From Nostocaceae cyanobacterium (lineage in GTDB: Bacteria; Cyanobacteriota; Cyanobacteriia; Cyanobacteriales; Nostocaceae), in assembly GCA_030065825.1 (NCBI GenBank), contig JASJCY010000054.1, forward strand, positions 1 through 40,786: a stretch of 40,786 bases of DNA. Direction: 5' to 3'. The position numbers were made by a program, and so were the translations under genes. Below the pieces are notes generated by a model that was given only the letters and a program-made list of their open reading frames with translations, did not search any database and was not told the origin of the DNA. Below are positions 8,596-17,370 of the stretch, piece after piece. How positions within the stretch are numbered: position 1 is the first letter of the stretch; each line of letters opens with the position of its first letter.

Positions 8596-9363
8596 TTATC
8601 CAGAAGTAACTACCTGACTAAGTTCTTCTGGTGTCAAATACGAATGTATAACCTCACCATCCAAAAACCAGACAATACGCTGGGTGTGACGGGCAACTTC
8701 GATTTCGTGGGTTACCATGACTACAGTCATACCACTAGCATTAAGTTCCCCAAAGATTTCCAAGACTTCTTGGGTAGTGTGGGAGTCCAAGGCACCAGTG
8801 GGTTCGTCAGCTAAGAGTAAAAGCGGATGGTTGACAATTGCACGGGCGATCGCCACCCGTTGTTGCTGTCCCCCAGAAAGTTGGGTAGGTTTGTTATTGA
8901 GGCGATTCCCTAAACCAACTTTCTTTAAGGCTTCTGCTGCCTTTTCATGGCGTTCATGTGCCTTTACCCCAGCATATACCATGGGTAGCATGACATTTTC
9001 TAGTGCTGTAAGTTGGGATAAAAGGTGAAATTGCTGGAAAACAAACCCTATCTTACGATTGCGAATATGGGCTAATTGTGCATCATCCATCTGTGCCACA
9101 TCGACGTTATCCAGATAATAATTTCCAGAAGTCGGTCGATCCAAACAGCCAATAATATTCATCGCTGTAGACTTACCAGATCCAGATGGTCCCATGATGG
9201 AACAGTATTCGCCCTGTTCTACAATCAAGTTAACATCGTTGAGGGCGTGTACCTGTGTTTCGCCACTACCATAGATTTTAAAGATATGTTCTAGACGGAT
9301 AATTGCTGGTTTGGGTAGGGAACCAGGAATATTTGAGTCTGCATTTGTAATAGTATTTGCCAT
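8596..9363 (-). CDS. MacB/LolD-type ABC transporter ATP-binding protein
   Basis: A 255-residue ATPase subunit. Walker A is GPSGSGKST, the Q-loop is FVFQQFHLL, the signature is LSGGQQQRVAIARA, and Walker B is LLLLADEPTGALD with the H-loop in VMVTHE. The EPTGALDS form and FHLLSQLTALENVMLPM are typical of the MacB/LolD/DevA family, which powers [17 protein letters not shown] export. No permease or membrane-fusion gene adjoins it: upstream is about 870 bp of repeats and downstream about 520 bp. The partner must be elsewhere. There is no obvious ribosome-binding site. Confidence 0.93.
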   Translation of the reverse strand: MANTITNADSNIPGSLPKPAIIRLEHIFKIYGSGETQVHALNDVNLIVEQGEYCSIMGPSGSGKSTAMNIIGCLDRPTSGNYYLDNVDVAQMDDAQLAHIRNRKIGFVFQQFHLLSQLTALENVMLPMVYAGVKAHERHEKAAEALKKVGLGNRLNNKPTQLSGGQQQRVAIARAIVNHPLLLLADEPTGALDSHTTQEVLEIFGELNASGMTVVMVTHEIEVARHTQRIVWFLDGEVIHSYLTPEELSQVVTSG

Positions 9364-9397
9364 AGTTTTATTAACAGGTTATTTATCAAGTAAACCT

Positions 9398-9499
9398 TAC
9401 TCCCCTCCCGCTAGAAGATTACCGAATTGAGTCAGACCCATTCATAGGGGGAAGAGGGGGAGAAATTTTTATCGGTAATCTTAGAACCAGAAGGGAGTA
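9398..9499. mobile_element. About 100-bp MITE with TACTCCC / GGGAGTA ends
   Basis: The left end is TACTCCCCTCCCGCTAGAAG, then ATTACCG. The right end reversed is TACTCCCTTCTGGTTCTAAG, then ATTACCG. The centre carries two units of a G-rich 9-mer (GGGGGAAGA). A larger inverted copy is at 12929-13076 and a fragment at 11463-11509. Its right end abuts the next MITE. Confidence 0.7.
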
Positions 9500-9840
9500 A
9501 GAGGATGTTTGAAAAGTATTGTTATTAACACAAAATCTCCCAAACCTAACCCCCCTTCCCTACAAGGATATCAATGGCGAATCAGGGGTATCGCCCCTCA
9601 CATAATGATTTTTCGCCATCCCACCAGATGTAGAGACGTAAAATTTTACGTCTCTACCAACCAATTTGTGGGTAAATGTAGACGCGCTATGCACGGCTTT
9701 GAGTAGAGTGGGGTCTCGCACCCAATTCGCCAGCAGCATCCTACAAGGGAATAGGTATTTCAAAGCCTCTGGACTACTAGGAGAGAGGTTTACCCACAGA
9801 GGTTTTAAGTAATCTTTTAGACTTTCCAAACATCCTCTAA
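9500..9840. mobile_element. MITE of the AGAGGATGTTTG family carrying a nested insertion
   Basis: The left end is AGAGGATGTTTGAAAAGT; the right end reversed is AGAGGATGTTTGGAAAGT. The undisturbed structure can be seen in the copy at 33364-33534. This copy is enlarged by the insertion at 9568-9740. Confidence 0.8.
9568..9740. mobile_element. 173-bp element nested in the MITE, with an 8-bp target duplication
   Basis: It is flanked by direct copies of CTACAAGG (9560-9567 and 9741-9748), while the uninterrupted family sequence has CTACAAGG once. The ends share the inverted motif TGGCGAAT. The inside holds a 28-bp perfect palindrome at 9630-9657 (arms GTAGAGACGTAAAA), the same hairpin type as at 15511-15540 and 30595-30626. 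Confidence 0.8.
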
Positions 9841-9961
9841 GACATAACAAAGCTGGTTTTTTTTGAGACTGACTACAATAATATTCTATACTTCACCTAG
9901 AAATACCCAGTTTCTCACTACGCCCATAGACTTAATATTTACTTTATCAATCATCTTTAAG

Positions 9962-10137
9962 CTCGACTTTGTCCAAACTTAAGAACTTGGTTCTCAAATG
10001 CAGGGCAAAACTCTAGCTTTTTGGCAAAACATTTTTCAAGCCTCACAGATTGATGGTGACATTCAAAAATTAAAACTCTCGTCCCACAAAGGTTTCAGCG
10101 TTAGTATTTGCGTTGCTAAAAAATGGATAAAGTCGAG
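9962..10137. mobile_element. 176-bp element with CTCGACTTTRTCC inverted ends
   Basis: The left end is CTCGACTTTGTCC and the right end reversed is CTCGACTTTATCC. TTAAG flanks both sides as a direct repeat, fitting a 5-bp target duplication. A 48-codon open frame (9998-10144) runs through it but has no supporting features. It appears to have landed in a damaged copy of the 16552-16670 element, whose phrase CCCATAGACTTAATATTTAC precedes it. Confidence 0.6.
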
Positions 10138-10234
10138 TTAAGAGCGTGTTTATAAATAAAAGATAAAGACCAAAGAAACTGGGTTTCTGGACACTCACGA
10201 GAGTTCTATATTTCTTTTATAAACTATTTGAGGA

Positions 10235-11200
10235 ATGAGCAAATATTTATTCCAGCGTCTACTAGTTTCTATTCCCACCCTGATTGCCATTAGTATTGTT
10301 ATTTTTACTATTCTGGCATTGGCACCAGGAGATCCCATGGGGGAATTTGCCCTCAATCCTGCAATTACGGCACAAGTGCGGGAAAATATCAGAAGGTCAT
10401 TGGGATTAGATCAACCCATCTATATCCGTTATTTCAAGTGGGTAACAGCCTTTGTCAGTGGAGATATGGGTTACTCCTTTACTAGCCGTAGTCCCGTGAG
10501 TACGCTGATTTTACAACGCCTACCGACAACGTTATGGGTGGTTGGTTCTGCTTATATTCTTGGTTCCCTGCTGGCTGTTCCTTTAGGGGTAGTTTCCGCA
10601 CTCAAGCGTCATTCAACCTTTGATCGGATTTTAACTACTCTGGTATTTTTAGGCTTTTCTCTACCCACATTTTTTACAGGGTTATTACTGATTATTATTT
10701 TTAGCGTGCAGTTAAAATGGTTACCTTTTATTTATAACAGCACCTTACAGGTAACAGATTGGCAGAGTTTTGTTGCTCAAGTCAAACAGTCAATTATGCC
10801 TGTATCAGTATTAGCAATCTGGCAAACAGCAATGTTGATGCGCTTTGTCCGTTCGGAAGTTTTGGAAAATCTACATCAAGACTTTGTACGTACTGCTTAT
10901 GCCAAGGGCTTACCTCAGTATCTGGTCATTGTTCGCCATGTGTTGCGCAATGCTTTAATCCCTGTAGTTACACTGGTGGCGTTAGATATTCCTAATCTGT
11001 TTACAGGGGCTTTGGTAACGGAAAAAGTTTTCCGAGTTCCTGGTATCGGTGCGTTATTGGTGGAGTCTATCTCTCGCAATGATACCCCAGTGGTAATGTC
11101 AATTACTTTTATCTATGCGATTTTGATTGTTGTGTTTAATCTTGTCGCAGATATACTCTATGGTTTATTAGATCCTCGGGTTCAATATACCAAGAAGTAG
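10235..11200 (+). CDS. OppB/DppB-type ABC transporter permease
   Basis: A 321-residue inner-membrane permease of the binding-protein-dependent peptide/nickel type. The N-terminal anchor segment is MSKYLFQRLLVSIPTLIAIS, then SIGLDQP-like text (RRSLGLDQPIYIRYFKWV), further membrane helices, and the cytoplasmic EAA loop YAKGLPQYLVIVRHVLRNAL that contacts the ATPase. It ends with LLDPRVQY, as family members do. The full length is present. No OppC, ATPase or binding protein is adjacent, which is common in cyanobacteria but leaves the substrate open. GAGGA lies immediately before the ATG, unusually close for a ribosome-binding site. Confidence 0.94.
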   Translation: MSKYLFQRLLVSIPTLIAISIVIFTILALAPGDPMGEFALNPAITAQVRENIRRSLGLDQPIYIRYFKWVTAFVSGDMGYSFTSRSPVSTLILQRLPTTLWVVGSAYILGSLLAVPLGVVSALKRHSTFDRILTTLVFLGFSLPTFFTGLLLIIIFSVQLKWLPFIYNSTLQVTDWQSFVAQVKQSIMPVSVLAIWQTAMLMRFVRSEVLENLHQDFVRTAYAKGLPQYLVIVRHVLRNALIPVVTLVALDIPNLFTGALVTEKVFRVPGIGALLVESISRNDTPVVMSITFIYAILIVVFNLVADILYGLLDPRVQYTKK

Positions 11201-11462
11201 GTTTTGTTAATAATTGGTAATACTGCTTGAGTCAGGGAATTCTGACAAAAAAAATTGCAGGTTAATAATTGCTTACTGCTATTTTAGCATAAAAATTTAG
11301 CTTGTAAACCCTAATATTTCGTCATGCTAAATGAGAACATTCTCAATAATTTTCGATATTTTCGAGAGAAAGCACTTTTTTGATAACTTCATAAAAGTTA
11401 ATCATAAAACCCTATCAAAGTGGTTCATTTAGAAACATTTGTTCTAGTGGAGGTGACTCAAA

Positions 11463-11509
11463 AGAGGGGGAGAAATTTTTATCGGTAATCTTAGAACCAG
11501 AAGGGAGTA
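11463..11509. repeat. Fragment of the TACTCCC MITE
   Basis: The sequence matches the right half of the 9398-9499 element almost exactly (AGAAATTTTTATCGGTAATC, then AAGGGAGTA) but has no left end. The gap 11201-11597 contains this, the next inverted repeat and nothing else recognisable. Confidence 0.7.
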
Positions 11510-11524
11510 GCAATTATTTGGTCA

Positions 11525-11593
11525 AGAAACCGGGTTTATAAACCAAAAAGAGCGGATTTTACAGGTTAATATCTCTAATAAACCCGGTTTGTG
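11525..11593. repeat. Inverted repeat of the AAACCGGGTTTAT family
   Basis: AAGAAACCGGGTTTATAA faces AATAAACCCGGTTTGTG about 35 bp later, close to the 3' end of lepB. It matches the element at 5457-5525 in arms and overall length but not in the spacer. It could act as a terminator for lepB. Confidence 0.65.
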
Positions 11594-11597
11594 ACAT

Positions 11598-12179
11598 TTA
11601 AATCAACCCAAAGCGGTCGAGGGGCCAGAAACGGAATACAGCGCGACCAATTATATTTTTTCTGGGTAAAAAGCCCCAATAACGGGAATCATAGCTATCG
11701 TTACGGTTATCTCCCATGACGAAAAATTCGTTTTCTGGCACCTGTACCCTTGACATTGGTTGTTCTGGTGGTTCAGCGATATAGTCTTCTTGTAGGGGTT
11801 GAGCGTTGATATAAACTCGACCACCATTGATTTTGAGGGTTTTACCAGGTGTACCAATTATCCGCTTAATAAAAGCTTGGTCTTTGAGATATCCGTCATT
11901 TTGGAGTTTTTCCGGGGGCTGGAAGACAACAATATCACCTTGCTGGGGGGGATGGAAGTAGTAAGAGACTTTTTCCACCACCAAGCGATCGCCTGTATGT
12001 AAAGTGGGTAGCATGGAATCTGAGGGAATGTAGCGGGGTTCAGCCAGAAAAGTGCGGATAAGGAAGGCTAAAACTAAGGCAATGGCAATTAAACTCAAAT
12101 TCTCCCGCAAACTGTGCCATTTTTTGGAGGAGGGATTGGTTTTAGTTACTGGTTTTGCATCAGTTTTTTGAGGAGTCAT
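11598..12179 (-). CDS. lepB: Signal peptidase I (leader peptidase)
   Basis: A 193-residue membrane serine protease that cleaves Sec and Tat signal peptides. One N-terminal membrane segment (about 28-46) follows a short cytoplasmic, Lys/Thr-rich tail. The catalytic Ser55 is in IPSDSMLPTL and the general-base Lys105 in QAFIKRIIGTPG. The family box GDNRNDSYDSRYWG follows, then RAVFRFWPLDRFG. The length and single anchor are typical of cyanobacterial and plastid-type enzymes. It appears monocistronic. Confidence 0.96.
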   Translation of the reverse strand: MTPQKTDAKPVTKTNPSSKKWHSLRENLSLIAIALVLAFLIRTFLAEPRYIPSDSMLPTLHTGDRLVVEKVSYYFHPPQQGDIVVFQPPEKLQNDGYLKDQAFIKRIIGTPGKTLKINGGRVYINAQPLQEDYIAEPPEQPMSRVQVPENEFFVMGDNRNDSYDSRYWGFLPRKNIIGRAVFRFWPLDRFGLI

Positions 12180-12407
12180 AAAATTTTGGGCGTTTAATTA
12201 CAAATTTAGGCAAATTCTTGACTATTGTGACGCTAAAAGCAAGCCTATGCTCAAATTATATTTTGATGTTCACTACACCAACGGAAGGTTTGTGCAGATA
12301 ATCTATTATTTGCTGATACGTCTAGCCTCCGGCAGCAGTTTCTTTACCCAAAAGGAAGAGTCTTGTTCTAGTCGAGCATGGCTTACCTCATATCTTGCAC
12401 CTGCACC

Positions 12408-12557
12408 CTAGTAGTCCACCACACCAACTTTGCGGGGTAAAGGCAGAGAGGAGGGAGAGGAGGGAGAGGAGGGAGAGGGGGAAGAGGGGGGAGAGGGGGG
12501 AGAAAAAACTTTGTTCTTTCCTTATTAACCCCGCATAGTTTACTTGGTGGAGTACTA
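12408..12557. mobile_element. MITE with CTAGTAGTCCACCA ends and an expanded purine minisatellite
   Basis: The left end is CTAGTAGTCCACCACACCAA; the right end reversed is TAGTACTCCACCAAGTAAAC. The inner phrase AACTTTGTTCTTTCCTTATT is shared with the copy at 23083-23197. Between them, from about 12434 to 12501, lie about seven purine-only 9-bp-like units (GGAGGGAGA types), against about two in the other copy. Confidence 0.75.
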
Positions 12558-12601
12558 ATGGTTTGTCCCATAAAATATGATGGGGTTTCCATCACACCCA
12601 C

Positions 12602-12649
12602 CTGGGACTATAAGTCCCAGTCTAATAGTCAAAGTCATATAAATATGAC
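12602..12649. repeat. Pair of short palindromes (AGTC...GACT type)
   Basis: CTGGGACT-ATA-AGTCCCAG is followed by AGTCATAT-AA-ATATGACT. The second is an 18-bp palindrome of the same design as those at 17371-17486 and 22413-22430. Confidence 0.6.
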
Positions 12650-12685
12650 TATAAAACTAGCCTTCAGAATTAATGGGACAGAACA

Positions 12686-12794
12686 CTAGTACTCAACCAC
12701 ATTAATTTTGACAAGTCGCGGGTGTTTATATCCCCGACTTCTTAAAGAAGTCGGGGATCTGTGACCCCTCGTAAGTAATGTGGTGGACTACTAG
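12686..12794. mobile_element. MITE related to the CTAGTAGTCCACCA family
   Basis: The ends CTAGTACTCAACCACATTA and (reversed) CTAGTAGTCCACCACATTA form the terminal inverted repeat. The centre is the palindrome ATCCCCGACTTCTTTAAG followed by its complement, the same hairpin arms seen at 16421-16435 and 16491-16505. The ends match the 12408 family but the core is unrelated. Confidence 0.7.
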
Positions 12795-12928
12795 AAGGGT
12801 GAGGAACCATACAATCCAAGACTACCTACGCAGGCTAAAAATCCTAATTTTTCCTATTGTTGATAAAAATATATGTTTATTAATAACATAAAAAGCCAGT
12901 GTTAATACGAGGTGTGCAAGATATCACT

Positions 12929-13076
12929 TACTCCCTTCTCGTTCTAAGATTACCGATAACAATTTCTCCCCCTCTTCCCCCTCTTCCCCCTCTTCCCCCT
13001 CTTCCTCCTCTTCCCCCTCTTCCCCCTCTTCCCCCTCTTCCCCCTCTTCCCCCTATGAATGGGTCTGACAGGAGTA
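12929..13076. mobile_element. TACTCCC MITE with an expanded CTCTTCCCC minisatellite
   Basis: It begins TACTCCCTTCTCGTTCTAAG, then ATTACCGAT, inverted relative to 9398-9499. The core has about ten tandem 9-bp units (CTCTTCCCC) at 12968-13053, one with a single change. The end TATGAATGGGTCTGAC then GGAGTA lacks part of the second terminal repeat. The open frames that appear here encode only PPL repeats and are not genes. Confidence 0.7.
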
Positions 13077-13463
13077 GTTCTCTAATCCCCAATTCCTACT
13101 CCCCAGTACCCATTCCCTATTTTGACGGCAAATACGACTTCGAGATTACGGTTCGCACCAATTCCTGAAGGTATTAATTCTCATACATTAGACAGAGTAA
13201 AGGCACATTGATTGATGAGCCAATCAAATCAACTCTGAGGCAAAACCCGTCCTGGGTAAGGTTCGGAAAACCACCCTTCATGGACTGGCTACACAGGCTC
13301 AGTATATATATCAGCATAAACTGGATGACCTGTGGTTGCAGCCACGGTAAACCCAAAAAACCAAAGGTATTAATGCTGAACTAACCCAGGTAGTTCGCAC
13401 ATTAATCCCTTATATTCTCTTTAATTCACTTTACTTTGTAGTTATACGGAGCCAACATACACA

Positions 13464-15383
13464 ATGGCAAAAGTAGTTGGAATTGACTTAGGAACAACTA
13501 ACTCCTGCGTGGCAGTTATGGAAGGTGGAAAACCTACGGTTATTGCCAATGCAGAAGGTTTTCGGACAACGCCATCAGTAGTAGCTTTTGCCAAAAATGG
13601 CGATCGCTTGGTAGGACAAATTGCTAAACGCCAAGCGGTGATGAATCCCGAAAACACTTTTTACTCTGTGAAGCGCTTCATTGGACGCAAATTTGACGAA
13701 ATTACCCACGAAGCTACGGAAGTTTCTTATAAAGTTCTTAGCAGCAATGGCAATGTGCGCTTAGATTGTCCCCAACTAAGCAAGCAATTTGCACCGGAAG
13801 AAATTTCTGCCCAAGTACTGCGTAAGTTGGTAGATGATGCTAGTAAGTACTTGGGTGAACAGGTAACTCAAGCTGTAATTACGGTTCCCGCATACTTTAA
13901 TGACTCCCAGCGTCAAGCAACTAAAGATGCTGGTAAAATTGCTGGAGTTGAAGTCCTGCGGATTATCAACGAACCTACCGCTGCTTCTTTGGCTTATGGC
14001 TTAGACAAGAAGAGTAACGAAACCATCCTGGTATTTGACCTTGGTGGTGGTACTTTTGACGTATCTATCTTAGAAGTTGGTGACGGTGTATTTGAAGTAT
14101 TAGCAACTTCTGGCGATACCCACCTTGGTGGTGACGACTTCGATAAGAAAATTGTTGACTTTTTAGCCGAAGAATTTAAGAAACAAGAAGGTATCGACCT
14201 CAGAAAAGATAAGCAAGCCTTACAACGTTTAACAGAAGCTGCGGAAAAGGCTAAAATTGAGCTTTCTAGCGTTACCCAAGCGGAAATTAACCTACCATTT
14301 ATCACCGCAACCGCAGAAGGTCCTAAGCACCTGGATACAACCCTCACCCGCGCTAAATTTGAAGAAATTTGCTCCGACTTAATTGATCGCTCTCGTGTTC
14401 CTGTAGAACAGGCACTGCGCGATGCGAAAATCGATAAGAGTAGCATTGATGAGGTGGTGCTAGTTGGTGGTTCTACCCGTATTCCCGCTGTCAAAGAACT
14501 GGTGAAGCGGGTAATTGGGAAAGAAGCTAATCAAACTGTTAACCCCGATGAAGTTGTAGCCGTTGGTGCAGCTATTCAAGGTGGTGTTCTTGGTGGTGAT
14601 GTTACTGGTATCTTGCTGTTAGATGTAACACCATTGTCCTTGGGTGTGGAAACCTTGGGTGGTGTGATGACCAAAATTATCCCCCGCAACACTACTATTC
14701 CTACCAAAAAGTCGGAAGTCTTCTCCACTGCTGTGGATGGTCAAACCAATGTGGAAATCCACGTTCTCCAAGGTGAACGGGAGATGTCCAACGATAACAA
14801 GAGTCTGGGAACTTTCCGCTTAGATGGTATTCCTCCTGCACCCCGTGGTGTACCCCAAATTGAAGTTGTATTTGACATTGATGCTAACGGTATCCTGAAT
14901 GTGACTGCGAAGGATAAAGGTACAGGTAAAGAGCAGTCCATCAGTATTACTGGTGCTTCCACCCTAGATAAATCTGATGTAGAACGGATGGTGAATGAAG
15001 CTGAAGCTCATGCATCAGAAGACAAAGAACGTCGCGAGAAAATCGACCGCAAGAACCAAGCAGACTCCTTGGCTTATCAAGCTGAGAAGCAAATGCAAGA
15101 ATTGGGTGATAAAGTCCCCAGTGATGACAAAACCAAAGTTGAAGGTTTAGTTAAGGAACTGCGGGAAGCCATCAACAAGGAAGACGACGAGCAAATCAAG
15201 AAGTTGATGCCAGAATTGCAACAAGCACTATACTCTGTAAGCAGCAATATATATCAGCAAGCTGGTGCTACTCCTGGTGCTGATGCTGGTGCTGGTGCTG
15301 GTGCTGGTGCTGGTGCTGGTACTGGTGCTTCCACCGGTGGTGGTGATGATGTAATTGATGCTGATTTCACTGAATCTAAGTAA
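13464..15383 (+). CDS. dnaK: Molecular chaperone DnaK (Hsp70)
   Basis: A full-length 639-residue Hsp70. The ATPase domain (about 1-385) has [26 protein letters not shown] and [12 protein letters not shown]. The substrate-binding domain (about 390-505) follows, then the helical lid. The C-terminus [12 protein letters not shown] resembles the essential DnaK2-type paralogue of cyanobacteria, which is recalled and not checked by alignment. A microsatellite of GGTGCT units gives a GAGAGAGAG run at about residues 611-623. No CIRCE operator was seen upstream. GrpE and DnaJ are not adjacent. GGAG lies about 10 bp before the ATG. Confidence 0.97.
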   Translation: MAKVVGIDLGTTNSCVAVMEGGKPTVIANAEGFRTTPSVVAFAKNGDRLVGQIAKRQAVMNPENTFYSVKRFIGRKFDEITHEATEVSYKVLSSNGNVRLDCPQLSKQFAPEEISAQVLRKLVDDASKYLGEQVTQAVITVPAYFNDSQRQATKDAGKIAGVEVLRIINEPTAASLAYGLDKKSNETILVFDLGGGTFDVSILEVGDGVFEVLATSGDTHLGGDDFDKKIVDFLAEEFKKQEGIDLRKDKQALQRLTEAAEKAKIELSSVTQAEINLPFITATAEGPKHLDTTLTRAKFEEICSDLIDRSRVPVEQALRDAKIDKSSIDEVVLVGGSTRIPAVKELVKRVIGKEANQTVNPDEVVAVGAAIQGGVLGGDVTGILLLDVTPLSLGVETLGGVMTKIIPRNTTIPTKKSEVFSTAVDGQTNVEIHVLQGEREMSNDNKSLGTFRLDGIPPAPRGVPQIEVVFDIDANGILNVTAKDKGTGKEQSISITGASTLDKSDVERMVNEAEAHASEDKERREKIDRKNQADSLAYQAEKQMQELGDKVPSDDKTKVEGLVKELREAINKEDDEQIKKLMPELQQALYSVSSNIYQQAGATPGADAGAGAGAGAGAGTGASTGGGDDVIDADFTESK

Positions 15384-15466
15384 ATTTATCTTTTGTGGGG
15401 TCTGGGGAGTCCATGTATCCCACATCCTACCCGTAAGCAGGTGTGGGATACATCTGGGAATGCAGA

Positions 15467-15563
15467 ATAGACATAGGCGTGGAAATTAAATATGCCTCAA
15501 CCAGAACCCTTGTAGAGACGGGATATATCCCGTCTCTACATTCTTTTTCACCAGATGTCTAAT
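15467..15563. mobile_element. MITE-like element with a palindromic core (copy 1)
   Basis: The flanks ATAGACATAG, AAATTAAATATG and CATTCTTTTTCACCAGATGTC, allowing for small changes, recur at 30551-30650. Between them sits a perfect 30-bp palindrome at 15511-15540 with arms TGTAGAGACGGGATA. The other copy has a palindrome of different sequence at the same place. It could also serve as a dnaK terminator. Confidence 0.7.
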
Positions 15564-15670
15564 GTAGAATGCAGAATGCAGAATGCACAAATTAATTCTA
15601 AATTTTTCATGTCTTATTCTAAATTCTTCCTCCCCAGCATCAAGGTGGTAGAATAAAATATCAATACATA

Positions 15671-15925
15671 GGCTCTCTCGGCACAGAAGCCGTAGTGAGG
15701 CAGTGAGATGGGAGCCGAGGCAAGGTTTATGGTAGAATCTAAGATGTAGGTGTAACCCAATTAAATGCGTAAATGCAGCCTACATAATTAAAGAAAAAAT
15801 TCATAAAGCCCGGTGCGGAGGGACATCCCGTATCGTTAATAAAGCTCATCGAGTATCCTATGCACTAGCAGGAGTTGGTGAGAAGCCTGCACTGTATGCT
15901 TGCATCAGTGTGGGAGTATGTCACA
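15671..15925 (+). ncRNA. Candidate structured RNA, possibly HEARO/omega-RNA-like, upstream of a small gene
   Basis: In sequence order five stems can be drawn: GGCTC with GAGCC enclosing CGGC-acagaa-GCCG (15671-15717); ATGTAGG with CCTACAT (15744-15786); GGG-acat-CCC (about 15820-15829); GCAGG with CCTGC (15868-15890); and CACTG/CAGTG closing TATGC-TT-GCAT (15890-15910). There is no open frame, and the GGAGTATGTCAC text near the end resembles the 3' ends of IS200/IS605-type guide RNAs. Some HEARO RNAs occur without an IscB gene, as this would. The identification is tentative; the dense base pairing is what the sequence shows. It ends about 20 bp before the gene at 15944 and could be its leader. 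Confidence 0.4.
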
Positions 15926-15943
15926 GATACCGAGGAGGAATCT

Positions 15944-16303
15944 ATGAATACTCAAAATGATGCTAATCCAACCATTTCCCACTATGACCCGCATATAATC
16001 CCAGCAGAATCGGCAGCACGAGCAGCGAGAGAGGGCGAAGATTTCGGTCATGTTGACCACGATGACCCCGCAGATAAGGAACATATCCATACCCGAGATG
16101 GCTACACCATAGACCAAGAAGGGCTGATTAATAACTATGCAGTTGAGCCAGAAATGTACATAAAAGAACCTGGAGACCTCAGACTGCAAGAACAAGAACG
16201 TAAGATTGAACGGCTTCATGAACTCCAAGAGTTATCGGAAGACGAAGAAGGCAAATTGACCATGGAACATGACTGGCGTCATAAAGGACCTGGACTAATT
16301 TAG
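15944..16303 (+). CDS. Small acidic hypothetical protein
   Basis: About 119 residues, very hydrophilic and acidic, with no Cys, signal peptide or membrane segment. The N-terminal half is rich in Asp and His (DFGHVDHDDPADKEHIHT). The second half is helical and Glu-rich (LRLQEQERKIERLHELQELSED) with likely coiled-coil character. The start at 15944 is set by GAGGAGGAA eight bases upstream; the longer frame back to 15875 would overlap the structured RNA. I do not recognise a family. The composition suggests a disordered or metal-binding stress protein, which is only a guess. Confidence 0.7.
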   Translation: MNTQNDANPTISHYDPHIIPAESAARAAREGEDFGHVDHDDPADKEHIHTRDGYTIDQEGLINNYAVEPEMYIKEPGDLRLQEQERKIERLHELQELSEDEEGKLTMEHDWRHKGPGLI

Positions 16304-16368
16304 TTTTGCAATGGAAAGCTAGCAGGTAGAAAACAAAAAGATAAAAGTGAAAATAAGCTATAAATTGA

Positions 16369-16405
16369 GCGATCGCACACCAAGCTTTTGGAATTGTGCG
16401 ATCGC
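16369..16405 (+). terminator. Hairpin built from two HIP1 sites
   Basis: GCGATCGCAC and GTGCGATCGC form a 10-bp perfect stem with a 17-bp loop, followed by ATTTTG, 65 bp after the small acidic gene. Both arms contain the cyanobacterial HIP1 octamer. It is a plausible weak terminator. Confidence 0.4.
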
Positions 16406-16420
16406 ATTTTGAGGAGTAAC

Positions 16421-16505
16421 AGATCCCCGACTTCTACCCTATGGGTATGCCGTCAGGCATTGTCGTAGACTAGCCACTAACGCGTCTATAAGAAGTCGGG
16501 GATCT
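16421..16505. repeat. Inverted repeat with AGATCCCCGACTTCT arms
   Basis: AGATCCCCGACTTCT at 16421-16435 is perfectly complementary to 16491-16505. The 55-bp interior is unrelated to the tight hairpin with the same arms inside 12686-12794. It looks like a hairpin that has received an insertion. Confidence 0.6.
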
Positions 16506-16551
16506 CATCTCATATTTTGCACCAATAATAATTGATGAAAACTCTAGCTTA

Positions 16552-16670
16552 AGAGGTTATTTATAAAGTAAACCTTAAGACCCAAGAAACCGGGTTTCTT
16601 CGAGTACCCATAAAAACCCGGTTTCTCCCTACACCCATAGACTTAATATTTACTTTATAAATGGTCTCTA
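16552..16670. mobile_element. About 119-bp MITE with AGAGACCATTTATAAAGTAA ends
   Basis: The left end is AGAGGTTATTTATAAAGTAA and the right end reversed is AGAGACCATTTATAAAGTAA. The centre carries AAACCGGGTTTCTT facing AAACCCGGTTTCT. Its right end supplies the stop codon of the ABA4-like gene. Degraded copies occur at 8125-8227 and near 9905-9961. Confidence 0.75.
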
Positions 16671-17129
16671 AACGCTGGTTTCTGCTACTTCTTGTTGATT
16701 TTTTGAACTAGGGAAAAATGCCTTCGTAATCCAGTAGGTCAGAATATGAGACAGTAATCCCAAAGGTCCAGCAAATAAACACAGGGCAATGGAATGAACC
16801 GTCCAAATACCTGTTTTCTGCCCTTCCCAATATACCCAGCGACCGACAAATAAATCTAACACTAAAAAGTGAATCCAACCCGTTGCAGCGGCTTTTTCAT
16901 CAGCAAAAAAATGGGCAATATCTGCTAATTGGGGATTAGATAATGCTTGAGCATTTTCTGGGGTGACACTGATAATAAATAAGTACAAATAAGTTAAAGC
17001 CAGGGGTACAAAGGGAATATAAGATTCCATTACCCGTCGCGTTACCTTCCAATTGGGTAAAAAAATCATCAATGCCCAAAATGGCAAGACAAACAGATTT
17101 GCACCGTCAAAGATTTGAGATATTGACAT
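16668..17129 (-). CDS. ABA4-like (DUF4281) integral membrane protein
   Basis: A membrane protein of about 153 residues with four likely transmembrane helices. It begins MSISQIFDGANLFVLPFWAL and carries the family signature ATGWIHFLVLDLFVGRWVYW. Plant ABA4 is needed for neoxanthin formation; cyanobacterial homologues are linked to carotenoid metabolism, but the activity here is not shown. The open frame extends upstream to 17258, but the extra 43 residues do not resemble the family start and no ribosome-binding site decides it. The last codons run into the MITE terminus, whose TTAGAG gives the TAG stop, so the original C-terminus may have been changed. Confidence 0.85.
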   Translation of the reverse strand: MSISQIFDGANLFVLPFWALMIFLPNWKVTRRVMESYIPFVPLALTYLYLFIISVTPENAQALSNPQLADIAHFFADEKAAATGWIHFLVLDLFVGRWVYWEGQKTGIWTVHSIALCLFAGPLGLLSHILTYWITKAFFPSSKNQQEVAETSV

Positions 17130-17370
17130 AAAAATTGATATGAATTTTCCACTGATAAATGTAGCTTGTAATGGTGCAGATGGGAAGTAAGGATAGTCGG
17201 AGAATTGACTGAGATATTGAACTTGAAACATATCCTTTGCAAAACCATAGCCAAACAAGTTAATCTCTTTTTATTGACACATAGTTGGGGGTTACTATGA
17301 ACAAAATAGGTTGTTTTAAATCTCTGTATTTAACTTTTTGATGTAATCCTCTGTGAGCTTTTCCACCCAC

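Noticed and set aside
9998-10144. 48-codon frame inside the 9962-10137 element
   Set aside because: It lies wholly within a MITE-like element, lacks a ribosome-binding site and shows no domain.
12383-13168. Open frames encoding PPLPPLPPL repeats on both strands
   Set aside because: They are translations of 9-bp minisatellites inside MITEs; no start signal or surrounding protein sequence supports them.
13077-13463. Search for a CIRCE heat-shock operator before dnaK
   Set aside because: No TTAGCACTC-N9-GAGTGCTAA-type inverted repeat is present.
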